64,000 nucleotides of DNA from Vreelandella sedimenti (GCF_013416325.1 NZ_JACCGK010000010.1:3766-67765), one strand, 5' to 3'. Shown: positions 35,960 to 45,610, counted from the stretch's first letter. Notes: generated by a model from the sequence alone, not told the origin. Numbers and translations are program-made.

Positions 35960-36143
35960 TTAGGGCCTGTTGACGTTTCACTCACGGCCGCGCTGGTACC
36001 CGTTTTTATTCGCGGCCAGGCAGGAGGAGAGACGTTTGGTGATTCCAAATGAACGACGACTAACCCCGCCGCGGATAAAAACGGGCCCAGCCCTTCGGGT
36101 TGCACCACAAAGCGGTTCGCGATGAAACGTCAACAGGCCCTAA
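35960..36143. mobile_element. 184-bp MITE-like palindromic element with perfect 21-bp terminal inverted repeats
   Basis: The two ends (35960-35980 and 36123-36143) are perfect 21-bp reverse complements, starting TTAGGGCCTGTTGACG. Inside, a second inverted pair (CCCGTTTTTAT...CGCGG and CCGCGgATAAAAACGGG) makes the whole element nearly self-complementary. It has no coding capacity and fills the spacer between the MocR and AEC genes. No target duplication is evident. This is the structure of a non-autonomous miniature transposable element or a palindromic genomic repeat. Confidence 0.75.
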
Positions 36144-36177
36144 CAAAAGGCTCAAAAAGCGACGATCAAGCGAGTAA

Positions 36178-37125
36178 CTATGAGAACACTCCGAAATAGC
36201 TCATCAATCCGATCACCACACTAAACGTCACAAACGAGGCCAGTGTAGCGGCCATTAAAGCACCTGCGGCCACGTCTGCCATGCCGTAACGCTGGCCTAA
36301 CAACGGATAGATACTCGCCATGGGAGCAGCAGCGAAAAGAATCGCTCCGGCAAGCAGCAGTGGATCTGACGTGGGCATGATTAAAAAAGCCAGCACGATG
36401 GCCAGCGGATGGAGAATGAGTTTACCCACCACGATTTGACTGACATCCATGATCACGCCGCGCACGCGAAGGCCGTAGATCGCGCCCCCGATGACAAACA
36501 GCGCTGCGGGCCCCGCTGCGTTCGCCACCATACCAATCGCCTTGGTGACTGGACCCGGCAAGCTTATCCCCGACATAGCGATCATGACCCCGATGAAAAT
36601 GGCCATCAAGACAGGATTTTTTATCAGTCGGCTAGCCGTTTGCTTAAGCGTACTAGACAGACCACCACCCGACTGTCGCCCCATCTCCGCCAGTATCAAC
36701 GCACCAGGTATGATCAGCAGGTTCTCAATAATCATACTTAAGGTCATAAAGGTGACTGCTGGCGGCCCCAATACCATCGCCGCAACAGGATAGCCAGTGA
36801 AGGCACTATTGGAGGCCGACATCCCCAGGGCAAACATAGCCCCGTTTTGCAGCGATTTTTTCTTGATAAAAACGGCTAGCCATAAGGCCAGTGAGAAGAT
36901 GATCACCGACCCTAACCCATAGGCCAATAAATAGTCTACATTAAACACCTCTTCGAGAGGGTTTTGCGTCAGGGCACGAATCACTAGGGCAGGTAGCGCA
37001 AAGTACATCACGAAGCTGCCAACCCCCTGCATCTGCTCTCGGCTAACGATCCTCAAGCGCATAGCCACAAAGCCCATACCGATAATTAAAAAGATCGGCG
37101 TGGTGATGGCTAATATTTCAAGCAT
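36178..37125 (-). CDS. AEC family transporter (auxin efflux carrier type)
   Basis: This 315-residue inner-membrane carrier has about ten helices and shows AEC-family features: PIFLIIGMGFVAMRLRI at the start, FALPALVIRAL near 47, the SASNSAFTGYPVAAMVLG stretch near 105, and a symmetrical second half. Bacterial AEC carriers move malate, malonate or other small carboxylates. GAGAGGG precedes the ATG. It lies 117 bp after the DpkA-like reductase on the same strand, so the two may form a unit for uptake or release of a cyclic or keto acid. Confidence 0.85.
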   Translation of the reverse strand: MLEILAITTPIFLIIGMGFVAMRLRIVSREQMQGVGSFVMYFALPALVIRALTQNPLEEVFNVDYLLAYGLGSVIIFSLALWLAVFIKKKSLQNGAMFALGMSASNSAFTGYPVAAMVLGPPAVTFMTLSMIIENLLIIPGALILAEMGRQSGGGLSSTLKQTASRLIKNPVLMAIFIGVMIAMSGISLPGPVTKAIGMVANAAGPAALFVIGGAIYGLRVRGVIMDVSQIVVGKLILHPLAIVLAFLIMPTSDPLLLAGAILFAAAPMASIYPLLGQRYGMADVAAGALMAATLASFVTFSVVIGLMSYFGVFS

Positions 37126-37242
37126 GCTAGTTCCCTCTCACCTACGATCCCATCGACCGACTCAACAGCAGTCTAAAAAACACGCTCAACGACGGTGCCT
37201 CACGGTTTTGGTACCGCTATGGGGATTGTTGTACCGCTATGA

Positions 37243-38256
37243 TTATGTGATAAGTGCGTTAAGCTCGTCATACAGCGCTTTGGGGAAAGTAATGCCATTA
37301 ACCCGGCTTCGCTCCCTCGCCTCAAAGCGGCGCTGGGAAGGCAAGCGTGCACCTTGGCCCAGAATACCCTCGAAAAGAACTTCAGCATGCTCGAGATGAC
37401 TCGCGGCGTCCTTACCTAGAAAAGCCTCAGGCGACATCGCGATAATCAGCTCGCCATGAAACGGCTTGCCGGTTTTCTCGGCATTCGCTGCCTGAGTTTC
37501 ATGGCCCAGCAGGTCGCCAATCAGAGGGCCCGCCAGTAGCTCCACCATGGTGGAAAGCGCAGAGCCTTTATAGCTGCCAAAGGGCAGCATAGCGCCAGCG
37601 AGTGCTGCCACTGGATCAGTCGTCGAGTTTCCCTCACTATCAATCGCCCACCCTTCGGGAATCGATTTACCCGCTCGCCGATGTAGCTCTATCTCGCCAC
37701 GGGCGACCACGCTGGTGGCAAAATCAAACGTATAGGGCGTCCTTCCTGGACGCGGCCAGGAGAAAGCGATGGGGTTGGTGCCAAAAAGGGGCGAAGTACC
37801 ACCCGCCGGGGCCACAAAGGCGTGACTGGGTGTCATGGCCAACGCCACCAAGCCCTCTGCTGAAAGCGCTTCTACTTCGGGCCACAGCGCTGAAAAGTGG
37901 AAACTGTTATTAATAGCAAGCGCCGCAATCCCACTGCGTTTAGCTTTCTCGATCAGATGGGGTTTACCCCTTTCAAACGACAGCAGTGAGCATCCCTTAT
38001 TCGCATTAACTTTGACGATACTTGCTGCTTGATCAGTGATAGTCGGCTCGGCTTGAGTATCAATACCACCGTTCAATGCGGTTTGGACACACCCGATTAA
38101 CCGGTATAAACCGTGAGAATGGCACTCATCACGCTGAGCCGCCATAACGCTGCGCGTAATGGCATCCGCGTGGGCCTGGCTAAAGCCGTTATGGGTGAGC
38201 ACTTGGTTACTCAGCGCTTCGGCTTCTTGTAGAGAAATGGTTATATCATCACTCAT
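37243..38256 (-). CDS. Delta1-piperideine/pyrroline-2-carboxylate reductase-like (malate/lactate DH family)
   Basis: This 337-residue cytoplasmic NAD(P)H-dependent reductase belongs to the Ldh2/YlbC family. It follows Pseudomonas DpkA closely in the diagnostic segments: AQRDECHSHGLYRL near 43, NSFHFSALWPEVE near 117, LFGTNPIAFSWP near 157 and LPFGSYKGSALSTMVELLAG near 225. DpkA reduces cyclic imino acids made from D-lysine, D-proline or 3-hydroxyproline. The ATG at 38256 has AGGTG upstream. It lies outside the uronate operon, separated by a terminator. An ordinary hydroxyacid dehydrogenase activity is the alternative. Confidence 0.75.
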   Translation of the reverse strand: MSDDITISLQEAEALSNQVLTHNGFSQAHADAITRSVMAAQRDECHSHGLYRLIGCVQTALNGGIDTQAEPTITDQAASIVKVNANKGCSLLSFERGKPHLIEKAKRSGIAALAINNSFHFSALWPEVEALSAEGLVALAMTPSHAFVAPAGGTSPLFGTNPIAFSWPRPGRTPYTFDFATSVVARGEIELHRRAGKSIPEGWAIDSEGNSTTDPVAALAGAMLPFGSYKGSALSTMVELLAGPLIGDLLGHETQAANAEKTGKPFHGELIIAMSPEAFLGKDAASHLEHAEVLFEGILGQGARLPSQRRFEARERSRVNGITFPKALYDELNALIT

Positions 38257-38318
38257 AGCTTCACCTAACACCCTCATGTTGTTACTTGTTTATTTACAAT
38301 CATTTTAAAAATTGCACT

Positions 38319-38348
38319 AAAAAAAGCAGGCAATAAATGCCTGCTTTT
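38319..38348. terminator. Terminator of the GntR-aldehyde dehydrogenase unit
   Basis: A stem of AAAAGCAGGCA / TGCCTGCTTTT with a five-base loop has seven T on the minus strand, 26 bases after the aldehyde dehydrogenase stop. It also has TTTT on the plus strand. Confidence 0.85.
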
Positions 38349-38373
38349 AAACTGCAGTAGTGGCAGTTGACTT

Positions 38374-39948
38374 TTAAAGTTCGCGCTTACCGTCCACTAA
38401 CCGCGATACCTTCAGCGGGTTGCCCTCTTTAAGTGCATCGGGCAACAAGCCTTCAGGCAGGGACTGGTAACAAACCGGCCGTAAGAAGCGGTGAATAGCC
38501 GCCGAACCGACAGAGGTCGTGCGCGAATCAGACGTAGCCGGGAACGGCCCACCGTGTACCATGGCATGGCAAACCTCGACACCAGTGGGCCAACCATTGG
38601 CAAGAATACGTCCTGCTTTACGTTCAAGGGTGGGCAGCAATGCTTTAGCAGCATCCAAATCGGCGTCGTCCATATGCAGTGTGGCGGTGAGCTGACCTTC
38701 AAGTTGCTCAGCAACGCGTTTTACATCCGCCGCATCTTCGCACTCGACAACCAGCGAGGTGGCGCCGAACACTTCCGCTTGCAGCGCTTTTGATGCAAGG
38801 AAATCGCTTGCTGATGCAGCAAACAGGCCTGTCTGGCACTGATAGTCGCTGCCGGTTTGGCCACGGGCGATTTCTCGTGCCTCGGCTGCGCCGCTTAGGC
38901 TGGTCACGCCCTCTTGATAAGCACGGTGGATACCCGGCGACAGCATGGTTTGTGCGCCGCTAGCTTCCACTGCACCACGTGCCGCCTCAATGAAGGCATC
39001 CAACTCAGGGCCTTTTACCGCAATCACCAGCCCCGGGTTGGTGCAGAACTGGCCCGCGCCCATATTGAGTGAGCCAACAAAAGCTTCGCCTAACTCTTTA
39101 CCACGCGTTTTTAGCGCCGCCGGTAGCAAGAAAACAGGGTTGATACTGCTCATCTCGGCGTAGACAGGGATCGGCTGGGGGCGTGCTTGCGCCGTTTTCA
39201 TCAGCGCCATACCACCGCTGCGCGAGCCGGTGAATCCAACCGCCTGAATGCGCGGATCATCAACCAGCGCCTGGCCGATTTCGTTACCGGCACCAAACAG
39301 CAGCGAGAAAACGCCTTCCGGTAAATTACAGGCTTTTACGGCTTTTTGGATCGCCTGACCCACCAGCTCAGAGGTACCTGGGTGCGCTGAGTGGCCTTTA
39401 ACCACTACCGGGCAGCCAGCTGCTAGGGCCGAAGCGGTATCGCCCCCCGCGACTGAGAACGCCAACGGAAAGTTGCTGGCGCCGAATACCGCGACAGGCC
39501 CCAGGGCGATATGACGCTGACGCAGATCGGCACGTGGCAGCGGCTGGCGTTCGGGCATGGCCGGATCAATGCGAACATCAAGCCATTCACCTACACGCAC
39601 TACTGAAGCGAACAATCGCAGTTGCCCGCAGGTTCTACCCCGCTCACCCTCGATACGTGCCTGGGGCAGGCCCGTTTCGGCCATGGCGCGCTCAATCAAC
39701 TCGCTTCCGATGGCTTCTATTTCACTGGCGATAGTTTCAAGAAACGTAGCGCGCTCTTCGGGCGACGTTTCGCGGTAGGTGGCATATGCCGTTTCAGCCA
39801 GCTCGCAAGCCTGCTCTACATGCGCACGGCTGCCGCCGATATAGATGGGTTCTAGCTTTTCACCGGTAGCAGGGTTAACCGCTTGAATGTTGGCTTGGGT
39901 GCCGATCACTGATTGTTGACCAATCAGCATTTCGCCTCGCATTGTCAT
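38374..39948 (-). CDS. 2-oxoglutarate semialdehyde dehydrogenase (NADP-dependent)
   Basis: This 524-residue aldehyde dehydrogenase oxidises 2,5-dioxopentanoate (2-oxoglutarate semialdehyde) to 2-oxoglutarate, the last step of the oxidative uronate pathway. The catalytic Cys lies in [10 protein letters not shown] near residue 300, the general-base Glu in [10 protein letters not shown] near 267, and the NADP-binding segments [20 protein letters not shown] and GFTGSRSGG are present. Length and the FCTNPG motif match the KGSADH group also used in hydroxyproline breakdown. GAGGAG precedes the ATG. It lies 72 bp after the GntR gene in the same direction, and both are covered by the operator at 40802. 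Confidence 0.88.
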   Translation of the reverse strand: MTMRGEMLIGQQSVIGTQANIQAVNPATGEKLEPIYIGGSRAHVEQACELAETAYATYRETSPEERATFLETIASEIEAIGSELIERAMAETGLPQARIEGERGRTCGQLRLFASVVRVGEWLDVRIDPAMPERQPLPRADLRQRHIALGPVAVFGASNFPLAFSVAGGDTASALAAGCPVVVKGHSAHPGTSELVGQAIQKAVKACNLPEGVFSLLFGAGNEIGQALVDDPRIQAVGFTGSRSGGMALMKTAQARPQPIPVYAEMSSINPVFLLPAALKTRGKELGEAFVGSLNMGAGQFCTNPGLVIAVKGPELDAFIEAARGAVEASGAQTMLSPGIHRAYQEGVTSLSGAAEAREIARGQTGSDYQCQTGLFAASASDFLASKALQAEVFGATSLVVECEDAADVKRVAEQLEGQLTATLHMDDADLDAAKALLPTLERKAGRILANGWPTGVEVCHAMVHGGPFPATSDSRTTSVGSAAIHRFLRPVCYQSLPEGLLPDALKEGNPLKVSRLVDGKREL

Positions 39949-40020
39949 ACGTCGCTCCTCATATGGTCAGTGGTATCACTGGTCGCAATATCACTTGTCA
40001 CGTTGCTACTGTCTGCGATG

Positions 40021-40776
40021 CTACTTTTCAAGATACTGTGCATAGGTGTTACGCGCCCGATTAAGGTGCTGAAACATCGTTTCGCGAGCAGCTTGCGCAT
40101 CGCGGGAAAGAATAGCTTCGAGAATATAGCTGTGCTCTTCCTGAACTCGCTCTAAATAGCGCTCAGAGGAGATCGGGTTAATATCAATACTCAGCAGCTT
40201 GGCACGGGGAATAACGCTCTGACTCCACTGCTTGTAAAAAGATTGGAAAAAGGGGTTTTTGGTCGCCGTGGCAATCGCAAAGTGAAACAGATAATCCTCT
40301 TCACGGGCTTGGGTTTTTGCAGCATACGCATTGCTAAAAGCAAGGTGCTGCGCTTCGAGCCGCTGACGATCTTCATCATCATGGCGTAAGGCAGCCAGTT
40401 CAGCCGCCGCTGGCTCTAAGGTTAGCCGCAGTTCAAGCAGGTGCAAAATATCTTCCACGGTGGTCGGGTTAATGCGCTCTGCAGGCCGCGCCTCAACCGT
40501 GGAAGAGCGCAGCACCGAGGTGCCTACGCCTCGCCGGGTCTCCACCAGGCCCAGGGATTTAAGGTGGGTAATCGCTTCACGGATAACTGTGCGGCTAACG
40601 CCAAAGGAGTCACACAGGCTGCTCTCAGTAGGTAGCTTCTCCCCTACCGCGACTTTTCCTTGAGTGATCAACGCTTCCAATTGGTCGGCCACGTGCACGG
40701 ACAAGCTTCCCTGCTGCGTCACTTTACTTACTTGAAGCGGTTTTAGGGCAGATGCCGTAGCGCTAGGTTTGGCCAT
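40021..40776 (-). CDS. GntR/FadR-family repressor of the uronate genes
   Basis: This 251-residue regulator has an N-terminal winged helix (about 25-95: LPTESSLCDSFGVSRTVIREAITHLKSLGLVE) and a C-terminal FCD effector domain. Resemblance to UxuR/ExuR- and GarR-type sugar-acid repressors and its place inside the uronate cluster point to a uronate or aldarate intermediate as effector. AAGGA precedes the ATG. A 22-bp palindrome lies 26-47 bases upstream of its start, and a variant with the same spacing lies ahead of kdgD at the other end of the cluster, so it probably represses itself and both arms. Confidence 0.88.
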   Translation of the reverse strand: MAKPSATASALKPLQVSKVTQQGSLSVHVADQLEALITQGKVAVGEKLPTESSLCDSFGVSRTVIREAITHLKSLGLVETRRGVGTSVLRSSTVEARPAERINPTTVEDILHLLELRLTLEPAAAELAALRHDDEDRQRLEAQHLAFSNAYAAKTQAREEDYLFHFAIATATKNPFFQSFYKQWSQSVIPRAKLLSIDINPISSERYLERVQEEHSYILEAILSRDAQAARETMFQHLNRARNTYAQYLEK

Positions 40777-40801
40777 GAAAGCTATCCTTCGTTAAAGTTC
40801 T

Positions 40802-40823
40802 GGTTGTATTATATCGTACAACC
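40802..40823. promoter_or_regulatory. GntR operator upstream of the regulator gene
   Basis: Perfect arms GGTTGTA (40802-40808) and TACAACC (40817-40823) flank an eight-base centre. TTGTA-N8-TACA recurs ahead of kdgD. Confidence 0.65.
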
Positions 40824-40841
40824 TTGCTCTTTTAAGTGCCA

Positions 40842-41642
40842 TCAAACGTCGTCAGGGTGGCCTGATTGGGTGAATTTACCGCCCTGATAGCGCACAGCTA
40901 GATCATTGCCATCAATATCACGATCAAGCTGCTCGGTCTCTTCTCGCCAAGGCTCAGAACTGTCTTTAGGTACCCAGCCTAAGAAGCCAGCATGGGAATT
41001 GTCCCACCACTTTTCAGCATTATCCGACGCGCCATAGATCACCGTATACCCTAAACGCGGTGTTACAAAAGCACGCTGCAATAGACTGACGAAATCCGCC
41101 AGACTCAGCCAAGTGGCCATCATGCGGGTATCGGCAGGCTTATCAAAGCAGGAGCCAATTCTAACGCTCAGGGTCTCTACCCCAAATTTGTCGTGATACA
41201 GGCTAGCGAGGTTTTCACCAAAACATTTTGACACGCCATACAGGGAATCAGGCTTTTGTACTACCTGATTGTCTATCAGTTGATTGCGCTCATAAAAACC
41301 GATGGTGTGGTTGGAACTAGCAAACACTATCCGCGGTTTACCCTGTTTTCGGGCCTCCTCATAGAGGTGGTAAGTCCCCATGATATTTGCCTGCAAAATC
41401 GACTCCCAAGGGCTCTCTACCGACATACCGCCTAAGTGAACAATACCATCGCAATCGCGCACTAGATCCGCCACCGCTTGCATATCGCTAAGATCAGCTT
41501 GAACCAGTTCCTCCCCCTCTCCCGCTTCTTCTAAGGGCGCCAAATCAGATAAGCGAACATGCTTGGCAAGTTTAGATAAATGAGGCCGCAAGCTTTTTCC
41601 CAGGCCACCGGCAGCGCCGGTCACGAGAATACGATTTAACAT
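40842..41642 (-). CDS. udh: Uronate dehydrogenase
   Basis: This 266-residue NAD-dependent short-chain dehydrogenase oxidises D-galacturonate and D-glucuronate to their aldaro-1,5-lactones. It has the Rossmann motif GAAGGLG (10-16), the Udh-specific ASSNHTIGFYERN near 110 that carries the catalytic Ser, and YGVSK near 135 with Tyr and Lys. The rest, including SVRIGSCFDKP and the WWDNSHAGFLGW segment, follows bacterial Udh over its full length. The ATG at 41642 has AAGGAG five bases upstream; a GTG two codons earlier is less likely. It is the entry enzyme for the cluster. Confidence 0.92.
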   Translation of the reverse strand: MLNRILVTGAAGGLGKSLRPHLSKLAKHVRLSDLAPLEEAGEGEELVQADLSDMQAVADLVRDCDGIVHLGGMSVESPWESILQANIMGTYHLYEEARKQGKPRIVFASSNHTIGFYERNQLIDNQVVQKPDSLYGVSKCFGENLASLYHDKFGVETLSVRIGSCFDKPADTRMMATWLSLADFVSLLQRAFVTPRLGYTVIYGASDNAEKWWDNSHAGFLGWVPKDSSEPWREETEQLDRDIDGNDLAVRYQGGKFTQSGHPDDV

Positions 41643-41688
41643 ACTCACTCCTTACTATTATGTATAAGTCATTAAATGCAGAGCTGTT

Positions 41689-42552
41689 TTAAAAGCCGTA
41701 TAGCGCGGCAGGGTTATCTACCAGAATTTTTTGACGAGCACTTTCATCCGCCCAGTGCAGTAATAGATCGAGCTGCTCAGCATCGTTGGGGTACTGCTCA
41801 CGGGGAACCGCTACATGCGGCCAATTTGAGCCCCAGATCACCCGGTCAGGAGCATGCTGAATAAATCGCTTGGCAATAGGACTAATGTCAGCATACTCAG
41901 GCCCACCGCTAAGGCTGGTCTCGTAACCACCGCAAATTTTGATCCACGCATTACCACGATCTAACAAACTGAGTATTTGATCAACGCGGGGGTCATCAGC
42001 GGCCACAGGCGGCATAAACTTGCCTATGTGGTCGATGATGTAATCGGTTTTAATCGCTTTCAGCGTGGCCATGTAATCGTCTATCTCACGACCATTAAAC
42101 TGCACCATCAAGTGCCAGCCGAACGCATGTATTCGCTCCTCAACCGCAGCCAGCCCACCTATTCCCACGGCGCCGCCAGGTAGTTGCATGATCCTGGCGC
42201 CACGAGCGCCTTGGGTGTGCATTGCTTCAATCTCTGATTCAGAGGTATCCGGCGCTACCGTCACGATCGCCCGTGCGCAATCCTGTCCAATTTCCGCAAC
42301 ACCTTTTAAAATCGCCCGGTTATCCAATTGGTAAGCGTTGGATTGTGTGACGACTACACGCTCTAGTGAGAGTCGCTGCTGCACCTCATGGTAATCGGCG
42401 ACCGTTGCTAGCTCGGCAATCTTGGGGCCACCCGGCTGCGCTTCATAGCCGGGTAGATAGAGATGCATATGGCAATCAGTTGCCCCTGCAGGCGCTTTTA
42501 AGACGGGTGGAGCCCCTGTTAACGGGCGTGTATTCGCGGGGATAGACAACAT
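41689..42552 (-). CDS. D-galactarolactone isomerase (amidohydrolase family)
   Basis: This 287-residue TIM-barrel amidohydrolase begins with TDCHMHLYLPGYE near residue 25, where the metal-site HxH lies. It continues with QLPGGAVGIGGL, MVQFNGREIDDY, DHIGKFMPP near 192 and IWGSNWPHV near 245. It matches the 2-pyrone-dicarboxylate hydrolase-like group that includes Agrobacterium GLI, which converts galactaro-1,5-lactone to the 1,4-lactone used by the cycloisomerase. It overlaps the end of gci by one base (TAATG), so translation is coupled. Direct lactone hydrolysis is an alternative activity. Confidence 0.85.
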   Translation of the reverse strand: MLSIPANTRPLTGAPPVLKAPAGATDCHMHLYLPGYEAQPGGPKIAELATVADYHEVQQRLSLERVVVTQSNAYQLDNRAILKGVAEIGQDCARAIVTVAPDTSESEIEAMHTQGARGARIMQLPGGAVGIGGLAAVEERIHAFGWHLMVQFNGREIDDYMATLKAIKTDYIIDHIGKFMPPVAADDPRVDQILSLLDRGNAWIKICGGYETSLSGGPEYADISPIAKRFIQHAPDRVIWGSNWPHVAVPREQYPNDAEQLDLLLHWADESARQKILVDNPAALYGF

Positions 42553-43688
42553 TACTTCTCCCTAAGGGCGTAGGTGGATAGCGCATCGCGGTTAATTTCA
42601 ATACCCAGCCCTGGACCATTGGGAATCGTCATTACGCCCTGGTTATGCTCAAGGGGTGTTTGAACAATAGCCTGACGGAAAGGGTTTTCGGTGCGGTCAA
42701 ACTCCATAATGGGCTCGATAGGCTTGCGGCGTGGCGGGTTGGGCGGCAGCGCAGCCATAAACTGCAAGCTGGCTGCCAAGCATACCGCGGTACCCCACAC
42801 ATGGGGCACCAAACGAACACCGTGCATAGCCGCCATATCAGCGACCCGGCGCATTTCGCTAAAACCACCCACACCACAAATATCCGGTTGCACAATATCT
42901 ACCGCTCGGCGTGCCAATGGCTCCTGCATGGCATAGCGACCATGCCAGTTTTCGCCACTGGCAACAGGAATCGGCTGACCAGCCCGAACGGCTTCGTAGG
43001 TAGAAATTTGCTCGGGCAACACAGGTTCTTCAAACCAGTCGATACCAAACGGCGCGGCGCGATGCCCTAGCTCAATCGCCTCCAGGTAGTCGTAACCGTG
43101 ATTGGCGTCAATCATCATGCGCATATCGGGGCCGATGGCATCACGCACGGCGGCGATCACTTCCAGATCTTCTTCGACGTCGAAGCCGATTTTGATCTTG
43201 ACGGCGTGAAAGCCTTCACTGCGATAGCCGGCCACTTCGGCGGCGATATCGGTTACCCGGTCAACACCTGCCCGGGCGAACGAACCGGTTGCGTAAGCAC
43301 GCACGCTCTCGCGAAAGCGCCCACCCAACAACGTTGAGATCGGCACACCAAAGTGCTTGCCTTTGATATCCCACAGTGCAATATCAATGCCGCTCAAGGC
43401 CGTCACGGTTAAGCCACGCTGGCCTTGGTCGCGCAGTCGGTTATAGAGCGTTAGCCAAACTTTTTCTGTTTGCAGCGGATCTTCGCCTATCAGTGACCGA
43501 GCGTAGACCTCTACAATCGCTGCATTGGGCTTAGCTGGCCCTAAGCACTCGCCCCAGCCAATCGTGCCATCATCGCAGACGATTTCGACCAGGCAGTGTT
43601 GACGGCGCGAAAAGTGCATGGAGGCACTCTCAAACGCCGTCTCCAGTTGGTAATCGAGGATATGGGTATTTACGGCGACGACTTTCAT
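42552..43688 (-). CDS. gci: D-galactarolactone cycloisomerase (enolase superfamily)
   Basis: This 378-residue enzyme opens galactaro- or glucaro-1,4-lactone to 2-keto-3-deoxy-hexarate (5-dehydro-4-deoxy-glucarate). It belongs to the mandelate-racemase group: KIKIGF near 165 with the catalytic Lys, metal ligands in MIDANHG near 194, FEEP near 220 and SGENWHG near 246, and His in VPHVWGT near 297. Size and the N-terminal TAFESASMHFSRR, DQGQRGL and IEPIMEFDRTENPFRQA segments match Agrobacterium Gci almost throughout. It is downstream of the TRAP genes and coupled to the isomerase gene. Confidence 0.92.
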   Translation of the reverse strand: MKVVAVNTHILDYQLETAFESASMHFSRRQHCLVEIVCDDGTIGWGECLGPAKPNAAIVEVYARSLIGEDPLQTEKVWLTLYNRLRDQGQRGLTVTALSGIDIALWDIKGKHFGVPISTLLGGRFRESVRAYATGSFARAGVDRVTDIAAEVAGYRSEGFHAVKIKIGFDVEEDLEVIAAVRDAIGPDMRMMIDANHGYDYLEAIELGHRAAPFGIDWFEEPVLPEQISTYEAVRAGQPIPVASGENWHGRYAMQEPLARRAVDIVQPDICGVGGFSEMRRVADMAAMHGVRLVPHVWGTAVCLAASLQFMAALPPNPPRRKPIEPIMEFDRTENPFRQAIVQTPLEHNQGVMTIPNGPGLGIEINRDALSTYALREK

Positions 43689-43727
43689 AATTGATGTATC
43701 CTTTTCACGGCTTTATTCAAAGCGCCC

Positions 43728-45008
43728 TTATTGGAAAAAGCTAGGCAGCGTCAAAGAGATGGCGGGTACGTAAGTCACCAGCATCAAGGCCACAAACAGA
43801 GCTAAGAAGAATGGCCAAATAGTACGCACTGCTTCCTCGATTTTAATTTTGCCTATCACACAGCCGACAAACAGGCAGGCCCCTACGGGTGGCGTACACA
43901 GCCCTAGCCCCAGGTTCATCATCAAAATAATACCGAACTGAATGGGATCCATACCAAACTGCATGGCTACCGGCAAAAAGATCGGTGTACAGATAAGGAT
44001 TAACGCCGCCATGTCCATAATCATGCCTAAAATCAACAGGATGATATTAAGCATGAGAAAAATAACCAGCGGCTTATCGGAAATAGCCATCAAGCCTGTC
44101 GTCAGCATTTCCGGGACATTGTAGAGCGCCAGCAGGTAAGAGAATGCCGATGCACACCCGACTAAAATCATCACCAGCGAGGTGGTTTTTACCGACTGGA
44201 CGACAGCGGCTTTGAAAGAGGCCCAGGTCAATTCACGGTAAACCAAGCCGGTCACCACAATAGCGTAGATAGCCCCGAAGGCACCTGACTCAGTCACGGT
44301 TAGAATGCCCGAGAGCACCCCGCCGACGATAATCACTGCGGTCATCAGGCCAGGCAGGGAGGCAAAAAAGCTGATAAATAGCGCATTCCAACCAGGAAAG
44401 GCTTCGCCTTTATAGCCGCGCTTCACCGCCACGATATAGGCTGCAACGGCTAAGCTAATACACATCAAAATGCCTGGGACGATACCGGCGATAAACAGTT
44501 GGGTAACGGAGATACCACCACCCGCCGCAACTGCATAAAGAATCATGTTATGGCTAGGGGGAATCACTACGCCCGCGATCGATGAGGTCACGGTCACGTT
44601 GACGGCATAGTCAGCGTCATACCCCTTCTCTTTCATCACCGGGATTAGGATAGAACCTAACGCCGATGTGTCCGCCACTGCCGAACCGGAGATTCCTCCG
44701 AACAGCATGGAAGAACTAATATTCACCATTCCCAAACCGCCACGCACCTTACCCACCATCGCAGATGCCAAGCGCACAAGGCGAGTGGAGATACCACCGT
44801 GCATCATTAACTCACCAGCAAAGATAAAGAAGGGAATCGCAAGCAGTGAAAAAACGGAAATACCGGATAGGATACGTTGAAAGGCAACAAATAGCGGCAA
44901 GCCTTCATAAAGGAAGGTAACAACGGCGGCTAATCCGACGGCAAACGCAACCGGCGCGCCGACTATAAGGCCTAAGAAAAAGATCCCGAAAAGAATAATA
45001 AGACCCAT
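43728..45008 (-). CDS. dctM: TRAP transporter large permease (DctM)
   Basis: This is the 426-residue main membrane subunit of a sodium-driven TRAP importer, with about twelve helices. DctM hallmarks include APVAFAVGLAA near 20, SMLFGGISGSAVADTSALGS near 100, VIPPSHNMILYA near 150 and GIMDMAALILICTPIFLP in the second half. It starts four bases after dctQ and works with DctP to bring in a uronate or aldarate for the enzymes encoded on either side. The same gene order is found with the uronate TRAP systems UxuPQM. Confidence 0.93.
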   Translation of the reverse strand: MGLIILFGIFFLGLIVGAPVAFAVGLAAVVTFLYEGLPLFVAFQRILSGISVFSLLAIPFFIFAGELMMHGGISTRLVRLASAMVGKVRGGLGMVNISSSMLFGGISGSAVADTSALGSILIPVMKEKGYDADYAVNVTVTSSIAGVVIPPSHNMILYAVAAGGGISVTQLFIAGIVPGILMCISLAVAAYIVAVKRGYKGEAFPGWNALFISFFASLPGLMTAVIIVGGVLSGILTVTESGAFGAIYAIVVTGLVYRELTWASFKAAVVQSVKTTSLVMILVGCASAFSYLLALYNVPEMLTTGLMAISDKPLVIFLMLNIILLILGMIMDMAALILICTPIFLPVAMQFGMDPIQFGIILMMNLGLGLCTPPVGACLFVGCVIGKIKIEEAVRTIWPFFLALFVALMLVTYVPAISLTLPSFFQ

Positions 45009-45011
45009 CGT

Positions 45012-45548
45012 TTATACCCTCTTAACTTTTCGAGTCAGTAAGCGTTGCGCTATATCAGCGGCTGCAAAAAGCATGATTAACACACCACAAATCACTAAGG
45101 GGGCAGCACGCCAACTCTCCGACAGACCTATCATGGGAATAGCTCTTTCCAAGTTGGTCATGACTAATGTCCAGCCCTGAAAGGCCATAAAACCGCCAAA
45201 AGATAAGATAAAAAGATCAGAAAGGTGATGCATCACACCGCGCAATGGGCCAGCGAAGCTTTCACGGATAAAATCAATATTGAGATGACTATGGTGCCTA
45301 ACCCCTGCCGCTGCGCCTAAGCAAGTAATATAGACAACCAGTACTAGCGAGGCTTGCTCAACCCAAGTAGGGGTATTGTTCAGCACATACCGCCCGAAAA
45401 CTAACCAACCAAATATTAGAATAAGGGTAACTAACAAGATACCCGCAACAAGAATACATAAGCTGGCAACACCATCTAAGATCCGATTCAGCGAGCCGCT
45501 TTCTTCCGCGTCTTCCTTATCGACCTGCGATTCAAGTTCGATACTCAC
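45012..45548 (-). CDS. dctQ: TRAP transporter small permease (DctQ)
   Basis: This is a 178-residue membrane subunit with four helices. DctQ-family segments are present: FGRYVLNNTPTWVEQASLVLV (shortened here to its first 20 residues when read from FGRYV) and RHHSHLNIDFI, a conserved histidine-rich turn. I favour the GTG at 45548 because AAGGA lies eight bases upstream; a TTG six codons earlier opens the frame further. It joins DctM in the membrane and lies between dctP (62 bp) and dctM (3 bp). Confidence 0.88.
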   Translation of the reverse strand: MSIELESQVDKEDAEESGSLNRILDGVASLCILVAGILLVTLILIFGWLVFGRYVLNNTPTWVEQASLVLVVYITCLGAAAGVRHHSHLNIDFIRESFAGPLRGVMHHLSDLFILSFGGFMAFQGWTLVMTNLERAIPMIGLSESWRAAPLVICGVLIMLFAAADIAQRLLTRKVKRV

Positions 45549-45610
45549 GGCACATTTCCTTTTCAACTTCCGGCAGCAGTTAACTGCCGGAAGCGTGTGG
45601 GTGATAAATA

